Made by a program: the position numbers and the translations under genes. 29,715 nucleotides of DNA, taken from contig CAAEVI010000097.1 in assembly GCA_900759455.1 (NCBI GenBank), positions 1 through 29,715 of the forward strand, read 5' to 3'. This DNA comes from Erysipelotrichaceae bacterium (GTDB lineage Bacteria > Bacillota_I > Bacilli_A > Erysipelotrichales > Erysipelotrichaceae). The notes beneath the pieces were generated by a model. It was not told where the DNA came from. It saw only the letters and a program-made list of their open reading frames with translations, and ran no database searches. Below, one piece after another: positions 1-6,253 of this stretch; the stretch's first letter is position 1, and each line of letters begins with the position of its first letter.

Positions 1-82
1 AAACGAACAAAGAAGAAGACTTATCCATGATACGGATGCAATGATCAAGATGATGTTTCAATTGATTAAATTTGTTCAGTAA
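1..82 (+). CDS. C-terminal end of an unidentified protein (partial)
   Basis: The reading frame starting at base 2 is open from the window edge to a TAA at 80-82 and encodes 26 residues ending in MIKMMFQLIKFVQ. It is followed within six bases by an intrinsic terminator, as expected for a real gene end. Too little is present to name a family. It points toward the minus-strand EIIA gene, so the two converge. Confidence 0.5.
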   Translation, partial: NEQRRRLIHDTDAMIKMMFQLIKFVQ

Positions 83-87
83 AAAAA

Positions 88-124
88 GAGTGCACATCAT
101 AAAAATGTACACTCTTATTATTTC
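88..124 (+). terminator. Intrinsic terminator of the left-edge gene
   Basis: A 9-bp stem (GAGTGCACA at 88-96 with TGTACACTC at 106-114, one G-T pair) and a 9-nt loop are followed by a T-rich tail. An A-run at 81-87 means it could also work on the minus strand. Confidence 0.8.
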
Positions 125-227
125 ATCTTAACTTAATGGCATTGGGCACTGCCTGTTTTTTTGTGCTCACCCATCCGACGCCGTTGAAATAAACTCATAT
201 GCCTGCTTGTTCCGTATCATTTTCCAC

Positions 228-259
228 AAAAAAAGAGGAAGCATTGCTTCCCCTTTTTT
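228..259 (-). terminator. Intrinsic terminator after the EIIA gene
   Basis: On the minus strand the sequence just after the EIIA stop codon forms a hairpin (core GGAAGC/GCTTCC, loop of three) followed by seven T residues. It ends the agaS-EIIA unit. Confidence 0.8.
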
Positions 260-260
260 A

Positions 261-689
261 TTAGATACCGTCTTCTGATTCAACCTGCTCTACAGGTTTG
301 AATTCATAGCGCATAACCTGATCTTTACCAGTGTTAATTGCCATGTTTGTCAGCATTTCCAGTTCTTCAACAAACTGACGACCCATGTTAACTTCAATCA
401 GCATAGGAAGGTTGCTTCCGGCAACGATTTCTACGTTTCCGCGTGGAAAGCCGCACATAACTGCAGTCTTGAATGGTGAACCACCTGCAAGATCTGAGCA
501 AACCAAGATTCCTTGGCAGTCTTTCAATTCGTCCATTGCTTTGTTCAGTTTTTTCTCAAGATCTTCTACAGAATCACTTGCTTCAAAGTCAACAGCACGA
601 TAGTTCTGAAGATCACCAGCAATCAGTTCCAGAGAACTAGTTAATCCGCTGGCAAAATGGCCGTGGCCTGTTACGATCAATCCTAACAT
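261..689 (-). CDS. agaF: PTS EIIA component, mannose/N-acetylgalactosamine (AgaF) type
   Basis: This 142-aa protein matches the single-domain EIIA of mannose-family PTS systems, which passes phosphate from HPr to EIIB. The N-terminus MLGLIVTGHGHFASG carries the usual phospho-accepting histidine, most likely His9 of the TGHG motif. The later SDLAGGSPF segment is also typical of the family. It lies 65 nt downstream of agaS on the same strand, and the pairing suggests N-acetylgalactosamine or a related amino sugar as substrate; that specificity is inferred. No EIIB, EIIC or EIID gene is in the window, so its partners must be elsewhere. The translation start is odd: the only good Shine-Dalgarno (AAAGGAG, 724-730) is about 34 nt upstream, separated from the ATG by a hairpin. 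Confidence 0.9.
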   Translation of the reverse strand: MLGLIVTGHGHFASGLTSSLELIAGDLQNYRAVDFEASDSVEDLEKKLNKAMDELKDCQGILVCSDLAGGSPFKTAVMCGFPRGNVEIVAGSNLPMLIEVNMGRQFVEELEMLTNMAINTGKDQVMRYEFKPVEQVESEDGI

Positions 690-731
690 GTTTCTATCCG
701 CACACTGCCTGTGGCAGCATGCTCTCCTTTC
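690..731 (-). promoter_or_regulatory. Hairpin and tiny upstream ORF between Shine-Dalgarno and EIIA start
   Basis: In minus-strand RNA, bases 722-700 form a 10-bp stem (two G-U pairs) with a 3-nt loop. It lies between an AAAGGAG (730-724) and the EIIA ATG (689-687). Folding would leave about 11 nt between Shine-Dalgarno and start. An overlapping 8-codon ORF (MLPQAVCG, ATG at 720-718, TAG at 696-694) starts three bases after the GGAG core and ends four bases before the EIIA ATG. No in-frame alternative start was found before the stop at 740-738. Confidence 0.55.
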
Positions 732-754
732 TACCTCTTAATTATAACGCAAAA

Positions 755-1933
755 TTAACGTTTTGTATAGGAATGCAGAATAACACCCTTAACTACACGG
801 TTAACCTCTCCTGTAGGACATGGATTATCCGGTGTAATTTCGTATGACAGAGACTTAAACAGGGCAATCATCTGTGCGATTGTGATGTAAGCAAATCCCA
901 GCAGCATGTTGTCATGTTCATTATTCATGTCAAATGCAATTGCATAGTCAACAAGAGAAGCGATTTCATCATCTTTCTTGTTCATTACTGCCAAGATTTT
1001 GTTGCCTTTGCGCTGTCCGCTCATTTCTTTGATCAGATCGATTTCATACTGACGTGTATACGGATCATCGCTGACATATACAACTGTCAATGTTTCATCG
1101 TTGATGATTGATTTAGGTCCATGACGGAATCCCATCGGTGAATCAAAGCAAGTACATACTTTACCTGCTGTCAGTTCCAGCATTTTCAGCTGTGATTCCT
1201 GTGCAATACCTTTCAGAGCGTTAGCGCCAAGGTAAACGATACGGTTGAAGTCATAGCCTTTTACGATTTCTTCAGCTGCTGTCCAGCCTTCATTCAGCAT
1301 TTTTTCTGTTGCTGTGATAACGTCTTCCATTTCTGCTGCGATCTCATCGATACGATCCAGGTTGAAGCACAGTACTGTAGCCAGCATCATATTTGAGAAG
1401 CTGCTTGTCATGGCAAAACTCTGGTCATGTGTTTCCGGAGTCAGGTTGATTGCATATGCATTGTGACGAGTTTCAGCTGCTTTAGAAAGAGCTCCTTCAC
1501 AGTTGCAAGTTACAAACAGGTGGTACACATTTGAACCGCAAACTTCGTCTGCTACTTCAACAGCACCTACAGACTCAGGAGAGTTTCCTGAACGTCCGAA
1601 TGATACTAACAATGTAGGACGTGTCTGTGAAAGGTAGTTTTCCGGAGTAGCAACGATATCAGTTGTCGCATAAGATTTTACTTTAAATCCGTTTGTTTTG
1701 TTCAGGTATGAGTACAGCGCATTTCCCACATATTCACTTGTTCCCGCACCTGTCAAAATGATATCATAATCTTCTTTGCTTGTTACATTGGCGATAAATT
1801 TTGCGATCGCTTCTTTTTCATTCTTGATCTGAGCAATCGTCTTGTTCCAAGTCGCCGGCTGCTGGTGGATCTCAGTAGCAGTAAAGATACCGTTAGCTGA
1901 TTCCCAATTTGATTTGTCGTTTCCAAAAATCAT
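755..1933 (-). CDS. agaS: AgaS-type SIS-domain sugar-phosphate isomerase/deaminase
   Basis: This 392-aa protein has two SIS (sugar isomerase) domains. The first contains GAGTSEYVG (62-70) and the serine-rich phosphate loop SFGRSGNSPES (111-121). The second covers roughly residues 225-370 and includes FRHGPKS (269-275). Length and motif order fit AgaS, which converts galactosamine-6-phosphate to tagatose-6-phosphate in the N-acetylgalactosamine pathway; related proteins act on other amino-sugar phosphates, so the exact substrate is inferred. The ATG is preceded by AAGGAG at good spacing. The gene has its own promoter and is followed by a PTS EIIA gene. The rest of the pathway (deacetylase, kinase, aldolase) is absent from the window. 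Confidence 0.9.
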   Translation of the reverse strand: MIFGNDKSNWESANGIFTATEIHQQPATWNKTIAQIKNEKEAIAKFIANVTSKEDYDIILTGAGTSEYVGNALYSYLNKTNGFKVKSYATTDIVATPENYLSQTRPTLLVSFGRSGNSPESVGAVEVADEVCGSNVYHLFVTCNCEGALSKAAETRHNAYAINLTPETHDQSFAMTSSFSNMMLATVLCFNLDRIDEIAAEMEDVITATEKMLNEGWTAAEEIVKGYDFNRIVYLGANALKGIAQESQLKMLELTAGKVCTCFDSPMGFRHGPKSIINDETLTVVYVSDDPYTRQYEIDLIKEMSGQRKGNKILAVMNKKDDEIASLVDYAIAFDMNNEHDNMLLGFAYITIAQMIALFKSLSYEITPDNPCPTGEVNRVVKGVILHSYTKR

Positions 1934-1951
1934 CGTTCAACATCTCCTTCT

Positions 1952-1968
1952 CATCAGTTTTACTGATG
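1952..1968 (-). promoter_or_regulatory. Hairpin in the agaS 5' leader
   Basis: A perfect 7-bp inverted repeat (CATCAGT/ACTGATG, loop of three) sits between the agaS promoter and its Shine-Dalgarno. It may be a regulator site or a leader RNA hairpin; it has no T-run and is not a terminator. Confidence 0.4.
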
Positions 1969-1986
1969 CCTCTTAATTACAATTCC

Positions 1987-2014
1987 ATTATATCCCATGG
2001 TTACACTTTTTCAA
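1987..2014 (-). promoter_or_regulatory. Sigma-A promoter of agaS
   Basis: On the minus strand TTGAAA (2014-2009) and TATAAT (1992-1987) are separated by 16 nt, and the start site would lie about 50 nt upstream of the agaS ATG. Confidence 0.65.
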
Positions 2015-2032
2015 GCAATTCTTTATTGACTT

Positions 2033-2044
2033 CACTAATTAGTG
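2033..2044. promoter_or_regulatory. Operator-like palindrome between divergent promoters
   Basis: CACTAATTAGTG is a perfect 12-bp palindrome between the agaS promoter and the promoter of the divergent membrane protein. Eleven of its bases recur exactly at 10333-10343 in the marR promoter, which suggests shared control by that MarR protein or a related one. Confidence 0.45.
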
Positions 2045-2074
2045 CAAAAAGATAATTAATTTATCATAGCTGAC

Positions 2075-2104
2075 TTGTGGCTTTGTATTTTTGTCTGTTA
2101 TAAT
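2075..2104 (+). promoter_or_regulatory. Promoter of the 208-aa membrane protein gene
   Basis: A TATAAT at 2099-2104 is preceded at 18 nt by TTGTGG at 2075-2080. The -10 lies 24 nt before the chosen ATG and rules out the in-frame ATG at 2075 as translation start. Confidence 0.6.
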
Positions 2105-2128
2105 ATACTTCGGAAAGCAGGTGGAACC

Positions 2129-2755
2129 ATGAACAAACTGTCAAAAGGCGCTAAAAATAAGCGTCCTCAGGCTACGATCCTGGGTGGTCTGAGCATATAT
2201 CACGATGAAAAAAACAGAACCATTTATTATAACCGGATTTCAAAAAGAGCATATGTGATCAAGCCGAATGATTTTGGTACGTTCCAAACCTATAACATGC
2301 GTTTTTTTGCAGCTCTTGCCGCAACGATCGTATTATTTTCATTTTCAGATACTTTTTTGGCAAACCCTCTGATTGCAATCGGTATCGGCGTTTTGGTTTT
2401 TGTCGTTCTTCAGGTTAAATTCAACAGTTTTCTGAAACGCTGCACCGTGATCGCGAACTTCGATCCGAAAAACTCATACGGCAGCATTCAGATCGCCGCA
2501 ACTTCAGAAACACGTCATCTAGCCTTAAAGGCATTGCTGTTTCTGGTCTTGGCCGTTTTGATCATTTATAATGCATATGAACGTCATTACGGTACACTGA
2601 CCTTGGTCATTACATGGCTGCTGGCTGTCTATGCCGGTTTCCAGATCGTTTTGCTGCTGATGGCTTTGAACTACAAACGCCAGCACCCGGATCTGGATCT
2701 TGATTTCATCAAGGAAAACCGACCTAAGGACAAGAAAGCAAGAACAAGAAAATAA
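2129..2755 (+). CDS. Four-helix membrane protein of unknown function
   Basis: The protein has 208 residues from the ATG at 2129, which is preceded by AGGTGG at normal spacing; an in-frame ATG at 2075 lies in the promoter and is rejected. The N-terminal 55 or so residues are basic and soluble. Four hydrophobic segments follow as two hairpins: about 60-80 and 82-100, then about 131-150 and 157-182. Between the pairs is a short soluble loop; the C-terminus ends in a lysine/arginine-rich tail. I do not recognise a named family. It is transcribed alone, divergently from agaS, and has its own promoter and terminator. The shared palindrome upstream hints at co-regulation with the MarR/ABC exporter operon. 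Confidence 0.75.
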   Translation: MNKLSKGAKNKRPQATILGGLSIYHDEKNRTIYYNRISKRAYVIKPNDFGTFQTYNMRFFAALAATIVLFSFSDTFLANPLIAIGIGVLVFVVLQVKFNSFLKRCTVIANFDPKNSYGSIQIAATSETRHLALKALLFLVLAVLIIYNAYERHYGTLTLVITWLLAVYAGFQIVLLLMALNYKRQHPDLDLDFIKENRPKDKKARTRK

Positions 2756-2768
2756 AATCTTCTTCCAC

Positions 2769-2820
2769 AAAAGTGAATCTTTTTCATCGGATATTCGCTG
2801 AAAAGATTCACTTTTTTATT
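2769..2820 (+). terminator. Intrinsic terminator of the membrane protein gene
   Basis: A long stem (AAGTGAATCTTTT with AAAAGATTCACTT, arms at about 2770-2786 and 2799-2814) is followed by TTTTTTATTTT. It lies 14 nt after the stop codon. Confidence 0.9.
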
Positions 2821-2857
2821 TTCCCCAACGGCATGCCAACTGCAGCTTCATCCGCAG

Positions 2858-2887
2858 AAAAAAGGATCATCTTCTGCAAGATGATCC
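2858..2887 (-). terminator. Intrinsic terminator of the GNAT operon
   Basis: A perfect 10-bp stem (GGATCATCTT at 2864-2873, AAGATGATCC at 2878-2887) with a 4-nt loop is followed on the minus strand by six T residues (2863-2858). Confidence 0.9.
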
Positions 2888-2914
2888 AAAACCTGATCTT
2901 GGCTTCTTTGTTAT

Positions 2915-2986
2915 TTATACTTCAACGCGCATGAAACCATCGTTAAATGTGCACAGGTAAACATTTCCCGGGAAAATTCTCTGCAT
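2915..2986 (-). CDS. Possible 23-aa peptide directly after the GNAT gene
   Basis: The ATG at 2986-2984 directly abuts the TAA of the acetyltransferase gene. The frame runs 23 codons (beginning MQRIFPGNVY, ending GFMRVEV) to a TAA at 2917-2915, before the operon terminator. There is no strong Shine-Dalgarno, so translation would rely on termination-reinitiation from the gene above. The mixed composition looks protein-like, but an ORF this short can occur by chance. No family recognised. Confidence 0.3.
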   Translation of the reverse strand: MQRIFPGNVYLCTFNDGFMRVEV

Positions 2987-3895
2987 TTACATATGATGAT
3001 TCCACATCGGTTTTTGAAGCAGTTCGAATGCATCCTCTGCATGACGCACACTGCAGTTATACAGTTTATTGAACAATGCAATGTTATTCAGACGAGCCAT
3101 CAAATAGGTTTCCCTGCGTGGAATGGCCAAAGGATACACACGCTCGATTTTTTCTTTATTCGATACGATCAGCTGGATATCATTTACATTTTGCGCAAGA
3201 TAACTCAGCATCTGCTTAAGTGCCCGCGAATCCAGATAAACGATTTCCTGTACATAGGCTTCTTTGTTGTTCAAAAGATACAGACAGTACCCTTTCATTT
3301 GCCCCTGTTCATAATAAAAGCACAGTTTTTCCTCACTGTTATGACAACGATCCAAAAGACTTTCATAATACTTTATGTCACGTTGATAATAGCCATCAAA
3401 ATATGCCGTGAACTGCTGATACAGCTCATCCATCTGTTTTGCGCTGCCAAACGTTCTCACATGCTGATAACTGCTTTTTCGGCATTCCTGTGCGGCAAGC
3501 AGATAACGTTTGCTGATATGCACGGTCTTAAATCCATAGCGTTCGAAAAGACGCGGATTCATCGCATAGACGAAAGAGAACAGCTGATTATGAGCCGCTT
3601 CATCCATGGCCGCCTGCAGCAGTGTCCTCATCTTATGACGGCGACGATAGTCCGGCAGGGTCGCTATCTGATCAAAGACAGACACTTCCAGCAGATATCC
3701 GCGAAACCGAAACTGCGCCGTCCGTACCTGCAGCGTACTGATTATTTTTCCGTCTTCCGCAATATAGAGGCAGTGCTGCGGATCAAAACGCTTTTGAAAA
3801 GTTGTTTCCAGCAGCCGCTGATGCATATTCGGATAAGAAACCTCCAGCAAATGAAAAATGTCACTTTCTTTTCCCAAAGCTCCCCTTACGATCAT
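2987..3895 (-). CDS. GNAT-family N-acetyltransferase, Eis-like two-domain type
   Basis: The protein has 302 residues from the ATG at 3895-3893, preceded by AGGTG at five bases; a GTG two codons earlier is too close to that site. The N-terminal GNAT fold covers roughly residues 1-130. YRRRHKMRTLLQAAM occupies the acetyl-CoA pyrophosphate-binding loop (usually R/Q-x-x-G-x-G/A; the glycines are replaced here), and ERYGF is the usual beta-strand 6-7 signature. A second GNAT-like region follows, which together resembles the Eis/YhcZ-type acyltransferases. The C-terminal sterol-carrier-like domain of full Eis (about 400 aa) is missing. The substrate is unknown. It lies 8 nt downstream of a small membrane-protein gene in the same operon. 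Confidence 0.75.
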   Translation of the reverse strand: MIVRGALGKESDIFHLLEVSYPNMHQRLLETTFQKRFDPQHCLYIAEDGKIISTLQVRTAQFRFRGYLLEVSVFDQIATLPDYRRRHKMRTLLQAAMDEAAHNQLFSFVYAMNPRLFERYGFKTVHISKRYLLAAQECRKSSYQHVRTFGSAKQMDELYQQFTAYFDGYYQRDIKYYESLLDRCHNSEEKLCFYYEQGQMKGYCLYLLNNKEAYVQEIVYLDSRALKQMLSYLAQNVNDIQLIVSNKEKIERVYPLAIPRRETYLMARLNNIALFNKLYNCSVRHAEDAFELLQKPMWNHHM

Positions 3896-3903
3896 GCTCA
3901 CAC

Positions 3904-4173
3904 CTACTTTTCATCATCTATCGTTTCTTCGCTGTATTCTACATCGATTACATCATTGCTGTTGTTTTGAGAACGTGACTGTCCGCTCTGTTCATGAGAT
4001 TCATCCTGATAATACTGTTGTCCGAAATGCTTCTGCATCTGCTTACGCACTTTGTAGTTTCGATACAGACTGTATAAAAACAAAATGATCAACAGCGGCA
4101 GCAGATACGGCAGCAGCGAAACAAACAATATGCAGATGAACATGAGGATCATCATCAATATAAAAACTTCCAT
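3904..4173 (-). CDS. Small membrane protein of unknown function (89 aa)
   Basis: I place the start at the ATG at 4173-4171, preceded by AGCGAGGA; an upstream in-frame ATG at 4245 lies in the glgB terminator. The N-terminal 40 or so residues are almost entirely hydrophobic (MEVFILMMILMFICILF onward), forming one long or two closely packed membrane segments with a double-proline LPYLLP break. A basic stretch YRNYKVRKQMQKHF and an acidic, Gln/Ser/Asn-rich tail follow, suggesting a cytosolic C-terminus. It is the first gene of the operon with the GNAT protein. No family recognised. Confidence 0.6.
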   Translation of the reverse strand: MEVFILMMILMFICILFVSLLPYLLPLLIILFLYSLYRNYKVRKQMQKHFGQQYYQDESHEQSGQSRSQNNSNDVIDVEYSEETIDDEK

Positions 4174-4206
4174 ATCTGTTCCTCGCTTTCTAATACGGTT
4201 AAATAT

Positions 4207-4212
4207 ATTATA
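4207..4212 (-). promoter_or_regulatory. -10 element for the small membrane protein/GNAT operon
   Basis: A consensus TATAAT lies 33 nt upstream of the ATG at 4173. The -35 region would fall in the glgB terminator and is not recognisable, so the promoter is only partly supported. Confidence 0.4.
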
Positions 4213-4227
4213 CGATAATCTATATAT

Positions 4228-4261
4228 AAATAAAACAGTTTCCAAAGAAACTGTTTTATTT
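4228..4261 (-). terminator. Intrinsic terminator of glgB
   Basis: A perfect 15-bp inverted repeat (AAATAAAACAGTTTC, 4228-4242, pairing with 4247-4261) with a 4-nt loop begins two bases after the glgB stop codon. The 3' arm is itself T-rich on the minus strand. Confidence 0.85.
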
Positions 4262-4263
4262 GC

Positions 4264-6087
4264 TTATTTTTCCACTTCCAGCATAATTCCGCCAAATGCC
4301 GGAACGCTCACTTCGATCATATACGGCTTATTATTGCGGCTCACACGCACTGCATGGCATTTCTGAGGTGCAGCATCCAGAGTTCCTCCATAACAGCTCC
4401 ATTCAGTATTCAACACTTCTTTGTACATTCCTTTTTGAATGACGCCGAAGACTTCATGTTCATAATGATTCGGAGAGAAATTCAACACAATGACATAATC
4501 CTTGTCTTTTCCTTTGCGGATATAAGAGAACATATTTTTGTCGGCATTGTCGGCATCGATCCACTCGAAACTTTCCCAGTTATAGTCATCTTCATACAAT
4601 GCTTTTTCTGTCTTGTACATTTCGCCCAGTTTGGCAAAATACTTATGAAAAGCATCGTGGATCGGATATCCAAGCAGGAACCAGTCATTTTCTTTTGTTT
4701 CGTCCCATTCACGCCAGTGTGCCAGTTCATTGCCCATGAAATTCAGTTTTTTGCCCGGATGTGTAAACATATAGAGATACAGTGCACGCAGCTGTGCAAA
4801 TTTCTGTTCATATGTTCCCCACATCTTATTTACGATCGTTGCCTTACCGTGAACAACTTCATCATGACTGAACTCCACCAGGAAGCGCTCCGAATAAAAA
4901 TACGCCATAGAGAATGTAATGTTATTGTGATGCCATTTACGGTAAACAGGGTCTTTTTTCAGATATTTCAAAGTATCATTCATCCAGCCCAGATCCCATT
5001 TATAGTCAAATCCAAGTCCGCCTTCAAAAGTGCTCTTGGTAACATTAGGGAAATCCGTGGAATCTTCCGCAATCAGCATGATCTTGCCCTGATAACGCTC
5101 ATTCAGCAAAAAATTCATGCGCTTGATGAAATTCAAAGCTCCTTCATTAACGCCCAGCTGCTTGTTTCCATGCCAGAAGATAGCATTGGAGATGGCATCC
5201 ATACGCAAACCGTCAAAGTGGTATACATCGATCCAGAACGATGCAGCTGACATCAGGAATGAACGAACCTCTTCCTTCCATAAATCAAAATTTGCCGTTC
5301 CCCACTGACTGTCCGCATCATGCGCCTGCGGGTATTCATAAACCGGTGTTCCGTCAAAATAGGACAGTGAGAAATCATCCTTTACGAAATGTACCGGTAC
5401 AAAATCCATGATCACGCCGATTCCCGCTTTATGAGCCTCATTGACCAGATACATCAGATCCTGACAGCTTCCGTAACGGCTGGTCACAGAGAAATAACCG
5501 GAACACTGATATCCCCAGGAACCGTCAAACGGATATTCACATAAAGGCATCAGCTCAATATGTGTGAAATTATTCTTTTTAACATACTGGATCAGTTTTT
5601 TGGCAATCTTTCGGTAATTGACAAAATCTTCATCCTCTTCCTTCATCCAGGAACCAAGGTGTACTTCGTAAATATTGACCGGCTCGTTAAATCCCTTGTT
5701 GCGTTTTTCCAGCCATTGTTCATCGCTCCACTTATCCCATTTCAAGTCCTCAACGATGCTTGCGGTATTCGGACGCAGTTCGCTGTAAAAAGCATAAGGA
5801 TCCATCTTGTCAACAACACGTCCCGTTGCCTGCGTAATACGATATTTATATGTATCGCCCGGCTTAACGCCTTTGATATAAAGGCTCCACGTACCTCTTT
5901 CATCTACTTTACGCATTTTATGGCCTTTATTTTTCCAGTCGTCAAATGATCCTATGACCTGAATTGCCTGTGCGTTCGGTGCATACACAGTAAAACGAAC
6001 GCCTTCTTTTTCCGGATGAGCTCCGAAAAAGCGGTAAGCTTCCAGTGAATTTCCTTCATGATAATCTTTTAAATATTGTGCTTTCAA
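4264..6087 (-). CDS. glgB: 1,4-alpha-glucan (glycogen) branching enzyme
   Basis: GlgB introduces alpha-1,6 branches into glycogen. I place the start at a TTG (6087-6085) preceded by AAAGGGGAG at six bases; the in-frame ATG at 6138 has no Shine-Dalgarno and its codons overlap a probable -10 element. This gives 607 aa, within the family range. An N-terminal CBM48-type domain (about 15-105) precedes the GH13 barrel. Visible catalytic residues, counted from the TTG, are Asp297 (nucleophile, DGLRMDA), Glu341 (acid/base, AED) and Asp409 (transition state, SHDEVVHGK). YGSCQDL and GVIMDFVPVH are further GH13 signatures. It stands alone with its own terminator; other glycogen genes (glgC, glgA, glgP) are not in the window. 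Confidence 0.95.
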   Translation of the reverse strand: MKAQYLKDYHEGNSLEAYRFFGAHPEKEGVRFTVYAPNAQAIQVIGSFDDWKNKGHKMRKVDERGTWSLYIKGVKPGDTYKYRITQATGRVVDKMDPYAFYSELRPNTASIVEDLKWDKWSDEQWLEKRNKGFNEPVNIYEVHLGSWMKEEDEDFVNYRKIAKKLIQYVKKNNFTHIELMPLCEYPFDGSWGYQCSGYFSVTSRYGSCQDLMYLVNEAHKAGIGVIMDFVPVHFVKDDFSLSYFDGTPVYEYPQAHDADSQWGTANFDLWKEEVRSFLMSAASFWIDVYHFDGLRMDAISNAIFWHGNKQLGVNEGALNFIKRMNFLLNERYQGKIMLIAEDSTDFPNVTKSTFEGGLGFDYKWDLGWMNDTLKYLKKDPVYRKWHHNNITFSMAYFYSERFLVEFSHDEVVHGKATIVNKMWGTYEQKFAQLRALYLYMFTHPGKKLNFMGNELAHWREWDETKENDWFLLGYPIHDAFHKYFAKLGEMYKTEKALYEDDYNWESFEWIDADNADKNMFSYIRKGKDKDYVIVLNFSPNHYEHEVFGVIQKGMYKEVLNTEWSCYGGTLDAAPQKCHAVRVSRNNKPYMIEVSVPAFGGIMLEVEK

Positions 6088-6120
6088 GTGAAACTCCCCT
6101 TTCGTTTGTTCACTACTTCT

Positions 6121-6149
6121 ATTGTACTCTATTTTCATGGGAAAAACGA
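6121..6149 (-). promoter_or_regulatory. Probable glgB promoter
   Basis: A TACAAT (6126-6121) lies about 34 nt before the TTG start; the -35 (TCGTTT at 17 nt) is weak. Confidence 0.4.
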
Positions 6150-6202
6150 TAAAATTTTGTAATTTCCGTCATCACTTGTAATGGGTTACAATAGCTTTAA
6201 AC

Positions 6203-6233
6203 AAAAAAGTACTGATCGATCTCAGTACTTTTT
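6203..6233 (-). terminator. Intrinsic terminator of the marR-ABC operon
   Basis: A 12-bp stem (AAAAAGTACTGA, 6204-6215, with 6222-6233), a 6-nt loop, and a T-run on the minus strand, 20 nt after the ABC stop codon. Confidence 0.9.
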
Positions 6234-6253
6234 GTTCATATGCGGATTTCGGA

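Noticed and set aside
2993..3970. 325-codon plus-strand ORF
   Set aside because: It is antisense to the GNAT gene, contains poly-His/Cys low-complexity stretches typical of shadow frames, and has no promoter.
4354..5250. 298-codon plus-strand ORF
   Set aside because: It lies antisense inside glgB, whose catalytic motifs are complete; its product is not protein-like and it has no ribosome site.
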